Assembly (NCBI GenBank): GCA_947498775.1
Contig: CANMLL010000008.1
Coordinates: forward strand, 1-64,000
DNA from: an uncultured Aquimarina sp.
GTDB lineage: Bacteria > Bacteroidota > Bacteroidia > Flavobacteriales > Flavobacteriaceae
Direction of reading: 5' to 3'
DNA length: 64,000 nucleotides
The notes below the pieces were generated by a model. The model did not search any database, was not told the origin of the DNA, and worked only from the letters and a program-made list of their open reading frames with translations. This document shows positions 25,690-32,582 of this stretch, one piece after another; position 1 is the first letter of the stretch, and each line of letters opens with the position of its first letter. The position numbers and the translations under genes were made by a program.

Positions 25690-25772
25690 TTAGTTAAGAG
25701 GCTTCAAATCTAAACACTAAATAGCGTATGTGATTTGCCCTAAAATAAAAAACCGCCAATGGCGGTTTTCTG
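25690..25772 (+). ncRNA. Decayed copy of the structured sRNA
   Basis: It keeps P2 (TTAGT/ACTAA, 25690-25694 and 25716-25720), the loop phrase CTTCAAATCT, a diverged 3' loop strand (ATAGCGTAT) and the 3' P1 strand GATTTGCCC, followed by a terminator ACCGCC-AAT-GGCGGT. The 5' conserved loop strand is absent. The terminator also serves the convergent lanthipeptide gene. A further fragment (GTATGTGATTTG) sits at about 26136-26147. Confidence 0.45.
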
Positions 25773-25776
25773 AGAA

Positions 25777-25941
25777 TCAATGTTTTGGTGGATCTGCAGG
25801 TTCCTGCTCTCCACAAGTGTCATGACATGATATACATGAAGTAGTTGCAGGTCCTCGCCCTCCTACGATTTTTTGGAGACCGAGTTTTGAAATTTTCTGT
25901 TTGTTTAAGGATAGCCTGATTTTTTTTATTTTTTTCATCAT
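25777..25941 (-). CDS. Orphan class I lanthipeptide-type precursor peptide
   Basis: A 54-residue peptide. The leader MMKKIKKIRLSLNKQKISKL continues GLQKIVGG, with the LSLNKxxISxL...I.GG pattern of Bacteroidota class I lanthipeptide precursors. The core RGPATTSCISCHDTCGEQEP is followed by ADPPKH and has three Cys and several Ser/Thr for thioether rings or other maturation. I chose the ATG at 25941 (a second ATG is adjacent); a longer frame to 26010 would add a non-leader-like stretch. No LanB, LanC, peptidase or transporter gene lies in this window, so maturation would need genes elsewhere. Downstream is a bidirectional terminator shared with a decayed sRNA copy. Confidence 0.65.
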   Translation of the reverse strand: MMKKIKKIRLSLNKQKISKLGLQKIVGGRGPATTSCISCHDTCGEQEPADPPKH

Positions 25942-26310
25942 CAAATTTTTATTGTTAGTATTTAAATTTAAAGAAGAAACGGAACTATTGATGCTACATT
26001 TTAATTTCATTAACTATTTATATTTCTTATATCTTACATAAAGATTAATAAATATACAATTGCTTATTTATAAAATAATACGTTATTAATTGGTGAAATT
26101 TACTTCCTAATATAATGGATGAAATAAAGAAGAGTGTATGTGATTTGAATAAAATTGTTAAAGTTTGTGTATTTCATCGATTTTATTTGCTTTTAATCTT
26201 CTATTTTTAGTATATTGAGGTATACAGTTAAAGAATACAGATGTTCTTAAAAATTATTGTTCTAACGGTTATGACGATAATTTGAGGAGTGAAAATTTTT
26301 GGAACATTGT

Positions 26311-26424
26311 GGAAAAATTATGTGTGAGGACATTGGTTCTAAGACCCCAAATCTAAAAACTGAAGATAGTACATAGTTTCCCCAAAATAGAAAAGCATTT
26401 CGAAAAACTCGAAATGCTTTTTAG
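26311..26424 (+). ncRNA. Candidate structured sRNA, copy 3
   Basis: P1 is AAATTAT/ATAGTTT with GG/CC beyond an AA bulge (26311-26321 and 26373-26383). The loop strands are GTGTGAGGACA (26322-26332) and AGATAGTAC (26364-26372). P2 is TTGGTT/AACTGA with two wobbles (26333-26338, 26358-26363). The terminator is AGCATTTCGA-AAAAC-TCGAAATGCT followed by T. A TTTG -7-like box is at 26298-26301. The terminator touches the 3' end of the convergent DJ-1-like gene. Confidence 0.65.
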
Positions 26425-27131
26425 TTTATCACCAAATGAGGAACATCTTCTAATTTCCAATCGATTACTAGTCCACCTGCCAAAGATCGTGCGATTTCTG
26501 ATCCGTATAAATATTCACATAGGTATAAAGCAGCTTCAAAACTTTTGGCCCCACCTGCAGATGTGATGTATTTTCCATCATGAACAAACAACACATCTTT
26601 TCTAATATCTAATGTGGGAAACATCGTTCTCATTTTATCGATATCACTCGGAAATGTCGTAGAAACTTTAGTATCCAGAACACCAGCTTTGGCAAGTACA
26701 AAAGCTCCGTCGCAATGCGAAGTCATATAAGTGGCTGTTTTGTCTACCTGCTGAACAAAATTAATCATGTCTTTATCTTCTAGATCACTATCCAAATGAT
26801 GTGCTGCACTGGGCACTACAAGAATATCAATTTTAGGAATCGAATCGGTTTTATAATTGTAGTCTGGTATAATCTTTACACCTTCAAAAGTAGTAATAGG
26901 GTCATTGGTATTGGCCACGGTAAAAACATTCATTTGTTTTATGTTTTTTCGGTATTGGGTATGCTGAAAAATGTCATACGGAGCAGTAAACTCTGTGTTA
27001 TAAGTGCCATCCATAATTAGAAAGGCTGCATTATAACGGTTTGGCTCTAGTTTTGGAAAGGTTTTCTCTTTTTTGTTTTTGGTACAACCTATTGTAGCTA
27101 TTGTGATAATAATGAACAGTAATTTTTTCAT
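26421..27131 (-). CDS. DJ-1/PfpI-family lipoprotein
   Basis: A 236-residue protein with lipobox (IATIGC, Cys16) and a class I glutamine-amidotransferase-like (DJ-1/PfpI) domain: AAFLIMDGTYNTEFTAPYDIF, ILVVPSAAHH, nucleophile elbow MTSHCDGAFVLAKAGVLD (Cys in SHCDGA), TTFPSDIDKM and ITSAGGAKSFEAALYL. The pattern is close to isonitrile-hydratase-like members and to the sensor domain of AraC regulators, but there is no DNA-binding part. An exported DJ-1 homologue is unusual; its role is unknown. It is followed upstream (27153) by an MFS gene on the same strand, so an operon is likely. Confidence 0.8.
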   Translation of the reverse strand: MKKLLFIIITIATIGCTKNKKEKTFPKLEPNRYNAAFLIMDGTYNTEFTAPYDIFQHTQYRKNIKQMNVFTVANTNDPITTFEGVKIIPDYNYKTDSIPKIDILVVPSAAHHLDSDLEDKDMINFVQQVDKTATYMTSHCDGAFVLAKAGVLDTKVSTTFPSDIDKMRTMFPTLDIRKDVLFVHDGKYITSAGGAKSFEAALYLCEYLYGSEIARSLAGGLVIDWKLEDVPHLVIN

Positions 27132-27152
27132 AGTGATACGTATTCGTGATTT

Positions 27153-28367
27153 TTAACCAGCAACTTTTTCTCGAGTAAGTTGCTGTTTTACGATAAATAA
27201 CAATGCAGTTCCTATCCCTGCAATAATAGCCATAAAAACCCAACTATTATCATATCCGTAATTATCAATAAGTTGCATTCCCGAATTATGACCAAAAATA
27301 TGTGCTACAGAAAACGACATACTGTACAAGCCCATATAAGCTCCTTGTCTTCCTTTTTTGGATCTGTCTAGAGCAAAAGCATTACCAAAAGGAAAGGCAA
27401 CCATTTCGCCCAAGGTAGCAATGATCATTCCGATTACTAATATGCCTGACCAAGGAGTGACAAGAAAGAGAACAAAGCTTATTCCTGTAAAGATAAGGCC
27501 ATTAATCACGTTACCGACTTTAGAGATACTTGTTTTTTCTAGGTAGGCAATTAGAGGCATTTCAAAGAAAAAGATCAGGGCACCATTCATGGCAAGTAAT
27601 AAACCAATTTTTTCTTCAGAAAGTTCATGTACCTCTTTGTAGTATAGAGGGACAGTAGAAAAATATTGAACAAATATGAAACCAAATAAGGCCAATGCAA
27701 TTAGAAAAATTATATAGATCCCGTCCCTATAGGCCGGAATGGGGTTGTTAATAATGACCTCCTTATCTAGTTCTCTTGCTTTTTTAGGGTGTAGTGTTTG
27801 CGTCATTACTAGTCCTGCAATAATACAAGTAATACCATCTACCCAAAATAGCCCATGATAACCAATGGAAGTAATAATTATCCCGCCTAATGCTGGTCCT
27901 GCAGAAAATCCCAGATTAATGGCTAATCTTATAAAAGTAAGCGATCTAGTTTTGTTTTCTGGTTTGCTGTAAGCACTTAACGCGACAAAAAATGCCGGTC
28001 TTGCTGCATCGGCAATAGCAATGAGAACAAAGAAACTTATGCAGATACTCCAAAAACTAGAGAAATATTGTACAATCAAAAAAGATGCTCCTGTTAGCAG
28101 TAGTGATCCCAGTATTACTTTATAATATCCAATATAATCACTTAATTTTCCTCCTAGCCATGCTCCAAAAAAAGAACCTAATCCATAGCTTGTCATGATC
28201 CATCCAACTTGTTCTAAGGAAAAAAACAGGTCGTCTGTGAGATATAAAGATAAAAAAGGTATAACCATGGCCCCGGCTCTATTAATTAGAGTGATAAGAG
28301 CAAGCCACCATACCTCTTTTGATAAGCCGGAAAAAGAATTTATATAATGGAGCAAAATTTTTTGCAA
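27153..28367 (-). CDS. MFS transporter (drug-efflux type)
   Basis: A 404-residue protein with about 12 membrane spans and MFS features: the motif-A-like GAWLGGKLSDYIGYYKVILGS after span 2 and an equivalent region ALDRSKKGRQGAYMGLYSMS in the second half. NRAGAMVIPFLSLYLTDDL in span 1 resembles MdtH/YceL-type exporters. The substrate is not predictable. It precedes the DJ-1-like lipoprotein gene with 21 bases between, suggesting cotranscription. Confidence 0.88.
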   Translation of the reverse strand: MQKILLHYINSFSGLSKEVWWLALITLINRAGAMVIPFLSLYLTDDLFFSLEQVGWIMTSYGLGSFFGAWLGGKLSDYIGYYKVILGSLLLTGASFLIVQYFSSFWSICISFFVLIAIADAARPAFFVALSAYSKPENKTRSLTFIRLAINLGFSAGPALGGIIITSIGYHGLFWVDGITCIIAGLVMTQTLHPKKARELDKEVIINNPIPAYRDGIYIIFLIALALFGFIFVQYFSTVPLYYKEVHELSEEKIGLLLAMNGALIFFFEMPLIAYLEKTSISKVGNVINGLIFTGISFVLFLVTPWSGILVIGMIIATLGEMVAFPFGNAFALDRSKKGRQGAYMGLYSMSFSVAHIFGHNSGMQLIDNYGYDNSWVFMAIIAGIGTALLFIVKQQLTREKVAG

Positions 28368-28498
28368 GAGATTGGTGTTTTTCTTGATTTTGAAGTGATT
28401 TAAACTTTTTTATAAAGTAATAGCAGGCAAAAGTAGGATTTTATGCATTGTTTGGGCACAATTTTATTGAAATTTGTTAGTTAACTAATTGTAAATTG

Positions 28499-28506
28499 TA
28501 CTTTTG
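28499..28506 (+). promoter_or_regulatory. -7 box that overlaps the apparent TTG start of the DUF1684 gene
   Basis: TACTTTTG fits TAnnTTTG exactly. It covers the TTG (28504) that would give the longest frame, so translation should begin downstream, most likely at GTG 28522. Confidence 0.5.
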
Positions 28507-28521
28507 CAAAAAATTAAGGGC

Positions 28522-29136
28522 GTGTATAAATTATTTTTTGTTTTTATTTTTCTATGTGGAAATGTTCTGGCTCAGGATTCTTCTAATGTCAGAAGAGTCT
28601 TATTATTTCAGGATAATCTGAATAAGGAATTTGCTTCTGCAGAAAATTCCCCTTTGTTGCCCAAGGATTTAGAGCATTTTACAACCTTAAATTTTTTTGA
28701 GATTGATACTTCCTACTGTATTGTTGCAAAATTTGTTCGTACTGCCTATGAGACTCCATTTATTATGAAGACAACCACCGGAAGGGAGCCTTTGTATGTT
28801 AAATATGGCGAAGCGCATTTTACGCTACAGGAAATAGAGTTTGTTTTAAATATTTATCAAAATCAAGGGCTTAAAACACAAGCTGAGTATAAAGACTATT
28901 TATTTCTTCCTTTTACAGATTTGACTAATGGTGAATTGAGTTATGCGGGAGGGCGTTTTATAGATCTCCAAATCCCTGGAGGAGATTCCATTTTGATTGA
29001 TTTTAATACAGCTTATAGTCCGTATTGTGCATATAATGATCGGTATTCTTGTCCGATACCTCCTGCAGAAAATCATCTTACGTTAAAAGTATTGGCTGGG
29101 GTAAAGAAATACAAAAGATATCCAGATAATGAATAA
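28522..29136 (+). CDS. DUF1684 domain secreted protein
   Basis: About 204 residues from GTG 28522, giving a compact signal peptide (MYKLFFVFIFLCGNVLAQ). The DUF1684 signature is clear: PLLPKDLEHFTTLNFFEIDTSY, YVKYGEAHFTLQEIEF, LFLPFTDLTNGELSYAGGRFIDL, IDFNTAYSPYCAYNDRYSCPIPPAENHL and AGVKKY. The family is common in Bacteroidota and Actinobacteria; its function is unknown. The longer TTG start at 28504 lies inside a promoter box and is rejected. A terminator hairpin begins at the stop codon. Confidence 0.85.
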   Translation: MYKLFFVFIFLCGNVLAQDSSNVRRVLLFQDNLNKEFASAENSPLLPKDLEHFTTLNFFEIDTSYCIVAKFVRTAYETPFIMKTTTGREPLYVKYGEAHFTLQEIEFVLNIYQNQGLKTQAEYKDYLFLPFTDLTNGELSYAGGRFIDLQIPGGDSILIDFNTAYSPYCAYNDRYSCPIPPAENHLTLKVLAGVKKYKRYPDNE

Positions 29137-29167
29137 AAAAACGTTCACCATTTGGCGAACGTTTTTT
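29136..29167. terminator. Terminator after the DUF1684 gene
   Basis: AAAAAACGTTC (29136-29146) pairs with GAACGTTTTTT (29157-29167). It can work on both strands, which suits the convergent porin gene ending at 29202. Confidence 0.8.
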
Positions 29168-29201
29168 ACTTTAAACTGACAATATAATAGATCGAAATAT
29201 A

Positions 29202-30338
29202 TTAAAATTTGTATACTACACCCAGTACGAAAGAAGAAAGGCTATCGGTTCCTTCACCATCATTATCGGTAAATACTTCAAAAGTATCTTCAGTCATAGA
29301 ATCAAACCTAAATTCAGGTTTGAACGTCAAGTTTCCTACATCATAACTTCCGGTTAATGTAAGAGCAAGTACACTACCATCTCCTTCATCATCAATTGCA
29401 GTTGCCGAACCTACTATAGCGCCTCCTTCGATTGAAGTAAGACCAAAATTATACTGTGAAAAATATTCGCCTCTTAAGCCAAGTGTAAATTTCTCAGAAG
29501 TTTTATATTGTGGATATAAAGCAACTCCATAAAATCCTGAAGCGTCCCCATCATCTTGAGGCTCTGTCGATAGATAAGTGGCATTAACACCTAAATAAAA
29601 CTCTTCCGAAACATCCCATCCTGTGGTAAGATCAGCCTGAAAAGTAGGGCCTACTTCTCCTGGTTCTCCTTCATTACCATATCGGAAGTTAAGAAAAGCA
29701 CTTCCATTATCAGCTGCATACCCTAGTTGAGCACCAATGATATAGGTGTCGTACGGGTTGTTTTCTGTAAAGTCGGTTGGGTTCATAACCGCTAGCATAG
29801 CAGACCATTTTTCGCTAAGTACAAAATCAGCTTTTAGACCAGTATGAGAAAAAGGACCATAAGAGAACATATAAGAAGTTGAATAGTTAAAATTACCAGT
29901 CGGAGAAATTACTTCATACCCTAAAAAAGTATTAAAATTACCAAAAGTAAGTTTAACTTTTTCGGATACATTCCAATAGGCATACAATTGATTTACGATT
30001 TGTGCAGAATCATCAGAATTAAACACGGCATCTTCTCCTCTTTGACCCATTACTAGATCTGCCACGAACCCTACATTTTCTCCTTCATAACCTATGATTA
30101 TGTTGGCCATACCTAATGCGAATCCGCTTTCGTTGGCAAAAGAGGTTGCGGGAGCTTCAGAATTGTCATTTGGTGCTCCAATATTGTATCGGTAGTATCC
30201 ATCTACAGATCCACTAATTGAAAAGTTATCGAACCAATTTTTTTCTTCCTCTTCCTGTGCAACTAAAGTAAAACTTACAAAAGTTAAGGCAAGAAGACAT
30301 GCCTTTTTAAGAAAATTTGTTACGGTTTTTGTTTTCAT
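29202..30338 (-). CDS. Outer-membrane beta-barrel porin
   Basis: A 378-residue protein with signal peptide (ACLLALTFVSFTLVAQ) and an acidic EEEE start to the mature part, then alternating beta strands through to a C-terminal aromatic residue (SSFVLGVVYKF), typical of outer-membrane barrels. FSISGSVDGYYRYN at the mature N-terminus and the overall layout fit the BBP2-type porin family of Bacteroidota. It is upstream-linked to a P-II gene on the same strand, which in related bacteria often groups with nitrogen-uptake genes. The substrate is not known. Confidence 0.78.
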   Translation of the reverse strand: MKTKTVTNFLKKACLLALTFVSFTLVAQEEEEKNWFDNFSISGSVDGYYRYNIGAPNDNSEAPATSFANESGFALGMANIIIGYEGENVGFVADLVMGQRGEDAVFNSDDSAQIVNQLYAYWNVSEKVKLTFGNFNTFLGYEVISPTGNFNYSTSYMFSYGPFSHTGLKADFVLSEKWSAMLAVMNPTDFTENNPYDTYIIGAQLGYAADNGSAFLNFRYGNEGEPGEVGPTFQADLTTGWDVSEEFYLGVNATYLSTEPQDDGDASGFYGVALYPQYKTSEKFTLGLRGEYFSQYNFGLTSIEGGAIVGSATAIDDEGDGSVLALTLTGSYDVGNLTFKPEFRFDSMTEDTFEVFTDNDGEGTDSLSSFVLGVVYKF

Positions 30339-30455
30339 AATAATAAGTAATTATTGTAATTGTTTTTAATTGGAACCGTAAAACTATGTTAAAAGAATTT
30401 GACCCCAATAAAAATTAGGGCATGTAGATGCATTTTTATGTATTTTTTATTTTTT

Positions 30456-30474
30456 ACCCTAAAAAAATTAGGGT
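30456..30474. promoter_or_regulatory. Inverted repeat between the porin and P-II genes
   Basis: ACCCTAA-5 nt-TTAGGGT. A half-site-like ATTAGGG also occurs about 50 bases away (near 30415). It lies in the 261-base gap upstream of the porin gene and may be an operator. Otherwise the gap shows nothing. Confidence 0.35.
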
Positions 30475-30599
30475 TTAACTTTTATTCGAAGGTTTTTTGA
30501 GAATTTAAAAGTGGTTTTCAAGTAATTTTCTACTTATTTAGGAGATTACTTAGTTAGGAATAGGTAAAGTGTGTAAGAAAAGAGATAATCTCTTAAGAA

Positions 30600-30938
30600 T
30601 TAGTTAAGAGCTTGTTTGTCTTTTTCGCCTGTTCTGATTCTATACGTACTTTGTACATTAGACACAAAGATTTTTCCATCGCCTACATGTCCGGTTTTTG
30701 CAGCTTCGATAATTGCCTGTATAGTTTTCTCTTCAAATTCATCAGATACAACGATAGACAAGTATCTGCGTTGTATATCGGTAGTGCTATAAGAAATACC
30801 TCTATAGACCTGTCCTTTCTTTTCGTTACCAACTCCAGTAACGTCCCAATAGGTAAAAAAATTGACTTCAATCTCGTGTAAAGCATCTTTTACAGCTTTA
30901 AACTTTGATTTACGTATAATTGCTTCAATTTTTTTCAT
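30600..30938 (-). CDS. P-II family nitrogen regulatory protein
   Basis: A 112-residue P-II (GlnB/GlnK) protein: MKKIEAIIRKSKFKAVKDAL, T-loop region VYRGISYSTTDIQRRYLSIVV, B-loop KTGHVGDGKIFV and C-loop YRIRTGEKD. The B-loop that binds ATP and 2-oxoglutarate is intact. The T-loop has an SY where Tyr51 of GlnB would sit, but the surrounding RGAEY consensus is lost, so modification cannot be assumed. Usually such genes sit by amtB. Here the neighbours are a porin (downstream) and crcB (upstream), and amtB is absent. Confidence 0.9.
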   Translation of the reverse strand: MKKIEAIIRKSKFKAVKDALHEIEVNFFTYWDVTGVGNEKKGQVYRGISYSTTDIQRRYLSIVVSDEFEEKTIQAIIEAAKTGHVGDGKIFVSNVQSTYRIRTGEKDKQALN

Positions 30939-30962
30939 GAGTACTACAATTTAGGATCGTAT

Positions 30963-31328
30963 TTATTTTGCAAGGAACATTCCTAAAAATACAAAAAGGA
31001 ATCCAATTATGAAGGATCCAATTGTATAGATGAAAAAGTTAATAAAATCTCCTGACTTTAATAGTAAGTGATTTTCATAAGCAAATGTAGAGAATGTTGT
31101 AAATCCTCCACAAAATCCCGTAGCAAGAAAAAGGACTGTGTTTTGAGATAGTGTATTGTTCTTGAGCGCAAGGCCTAAAATAATACCAATAAAAAGGCTA
31201 CCAAGTACGTTGGCGGTAAAAGTTCCATATGGGATACCCGTAGCAGTACTGTTTAGATATTTACTAATGAGATAACGAGCAATACTTCCTGTTCCTCCTC
31301 CAATAAACACTAGTAGTATTTGCTTCAT
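30963..31328 (-). CDS. crcB: Fluoride efflux channel CrcB/Fluc
   Basis: A 121-residue protein with four membrane spans and CrcB signatures: GGGTGSIARYLIS in span 1, GTFTANVLGSLFIGI in span 2 and GFCGGFTTFSTFAYE in span 3, which contains the pore phenylalanines. It exports fluoride as a dual-topology dimer, so one gene suffices. No fluoride riboswitch is evident upstream. It is followed 25 bases later by the P-II gene. Confidence 0.93.
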   Translation of the reverse strand: MKQILLVFIGGGTGSIARYLISKYLNSTATGIPYGTFTANVLGSLFIGIILGLALKNNTLSQNTVLFLATGFCGGFTTFSTFAYENHLLLKSGDFINFFIYTIGSFIIGFLFVFLGMFLAK

Positions 31329-31382
31329 GATTTTTGATTTAAAAAACGAAGATATTCAAAAGTACGCTCAAAATGCAATTTT

Positions 31383-31419
31383 GAACGGAGTCGAGCAATA
31401 AAGTATCTCGACTCCGCTC
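31383..31419. repeat. Palindromic intergenic repeat (REP-like)
   Basis: GAACGGAGTCGAG (31383-31395) and CTCGACTCCGCTC (31407-31419) pair with one mismatch, in a gap between crcB and the SRPBCC gene. Such CGACTCCGCTCA palindromes occur often between genes in Flavobacteriia. Here it may also act as a transcription end. Confidence 0.55.
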
Positions 31420-31455
31420 AATGTAACAGAAAGTTTTTTATAATTTTTCAAACAC

Positions 31456-32490
31456 CTACTTTATAGGGATATAGATTTCTGTAACCCAATCTGCCGGATT
31501 TGGTTGCAATGTTGATTCAACTCTATATACCTCAAAGGCAGGAGATTTCTCGTCCAATTCTAACCCATTATCGGTGATGTATTTGTATCCAGTTTCCCAA
31601 GCTTCTTTGAGATTTGTATAATCTCCTTTTAAAGTAGTTTTTACTACTTTTTGTTTGGGTAAGAAGTCACAAAGGATAGCACTATCCTTGGGGGTAACTA
31701 CCTTGTCTCTTGTGGGGATAGCCGTAGAGAAAATCGCCGTTCCCTGTTCTTCACTGAAGTTATTGTATATTGTAAATGGCATTCCGGTTTGCGGAAGGTT
31801 ATTTTGCTTCATATATGAATCTACAGCAGGTAACATCTGGGCCATTTTTTCTGAAATTGTTGCGATAGAAGATGCAGTAGCAGTATACATATAAAAACCA
31901 CCAGCATGTTCGGTTATACCATCCACACTAACAGCATATTTTTGCATTTCTTCTTTTGTATAGTTATCAAGATTTTTAAGTCCTCTTTGATACATTGGTC
32001 TTAACATTTGCGAGAAAGTGCTATCTTGAGTTACCCAAAATGCTTTTTCCATAAAGGACTGTTTTCCTTTCATTCCCCAGGTTACTTTGGTCTTCTTTTC
32101 TTCTATTTTTTCGAATTTCCAATAAATATCACTATTACTTTCTCCCATAGGAGTTATAAAAGTTATTTTTTGATCGATACTGGTAAAAGGAACAGCTTTT
32201 TCTGTCTGCATTCTTCCATCCCCTTCAGTTTCACTTTTCCAGCTATACGAAGCTCCTTCACCACTGGTTTTTTCTGAATAATCCATAATAAAATCATCGG
32301 ATTCATCCATCCATGGCCCCCATTTTTCCCATGTTTTATATTCGTTGATAGTGTTGAATAATAATTCATCAGGAGCATCGATTACTCTGCTTTCTTCTAT
32401 CTGAAATTCGCCATTTATGGTAGCTACGTATACGCCTCCTCCAATTACTACTAATAATAATAGAAAAAATAAATACTTGATTATTTTCAT
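31456..32490 (-). CDS. Membrane-anchored SRPBCC plus GyrI-like domain protein
   Basis: A 344-residue protein. An N-terminal membrane anchor (IIKYLFFLLLLVVIGGGVYVA) is followed by a START-like SRPBCC domain (IDAPDELLFNTINEYKTWEKWGPW, KWRFEK-like beta strands with KVTWGMKG) and a C-terminal GyrI-like/effector-binding domain (PQTGMPFTIYNN, VVKTTLKGDYTNLKEAWETGYKYI, FEVYRVE...DWVTEIYIPI). Both folds bind hydrophobic small molecules, but no ligand can be named. It is divergent from the M49 peptidase gene. Confidence 0.8.
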   Translation of the reverse strand: MKIIKYLFFLLLLVVIGGGVYVATINGEFQIEESRVIDAPDELLFNTINEYKTWEKWGPWMDESDDFIMDYSEKTSGEGASYSWKSETEGDGRMQTEKAVPFTSIDQKITFITPMGESNSDIYWKFEKIEEKKTKVTWGMKGKQSFMEKAFWVTQDSTFSQMLRPMYQRGLKNLDNYTKEEMQKYAVSVDGITEHAGGFYMYTATASSIATISEKMAQMLPAVDSYMKQNNLPQTGMPFTIYNNFSEEQGTAIFSTAIPTRDKVVTPKDSAILCDFLPKQKVVKTTLKGDYTNLKEAWETGYKYITDNGLELDEKSPAFEVYRVESTLQPNPADWVTEIYIPIK

Positions 32491-32552
32491 GTTAGCTAGT
32501 TTAGATTGTTTGGTTAGCTAATATAACTAATTTTTGCCTCCTATTATTTTGT

Positions 32553-32560
32553 TACATTTG
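32553..32560 (+). promoter_or_regulatory. -7 box for the M49 peptidase gene
   Basis: TACATTTG matches TAnnTTTG exactly. A TTTTTG lies 16 bases upstream as the -33 element, and the start codon is 23 bases downstream. Confidence 0.55.
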
Positions 32561-32582
32561 CCAAAACAATTAATAATTCAAT

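Noticed and set aside
28504..28521. TTG start for the DUF1684 gene
   Set aside because: The TTG is part of a TAnnTTTG promoter box; the GTG at 28522 gives a better signal peptide.
31340..31455. Fluoride riboswitch near crcB
   Set aside because: The palindrome there is a REP-like intergenic repeat; the crcB-motif pseudoknot strands are not visible.
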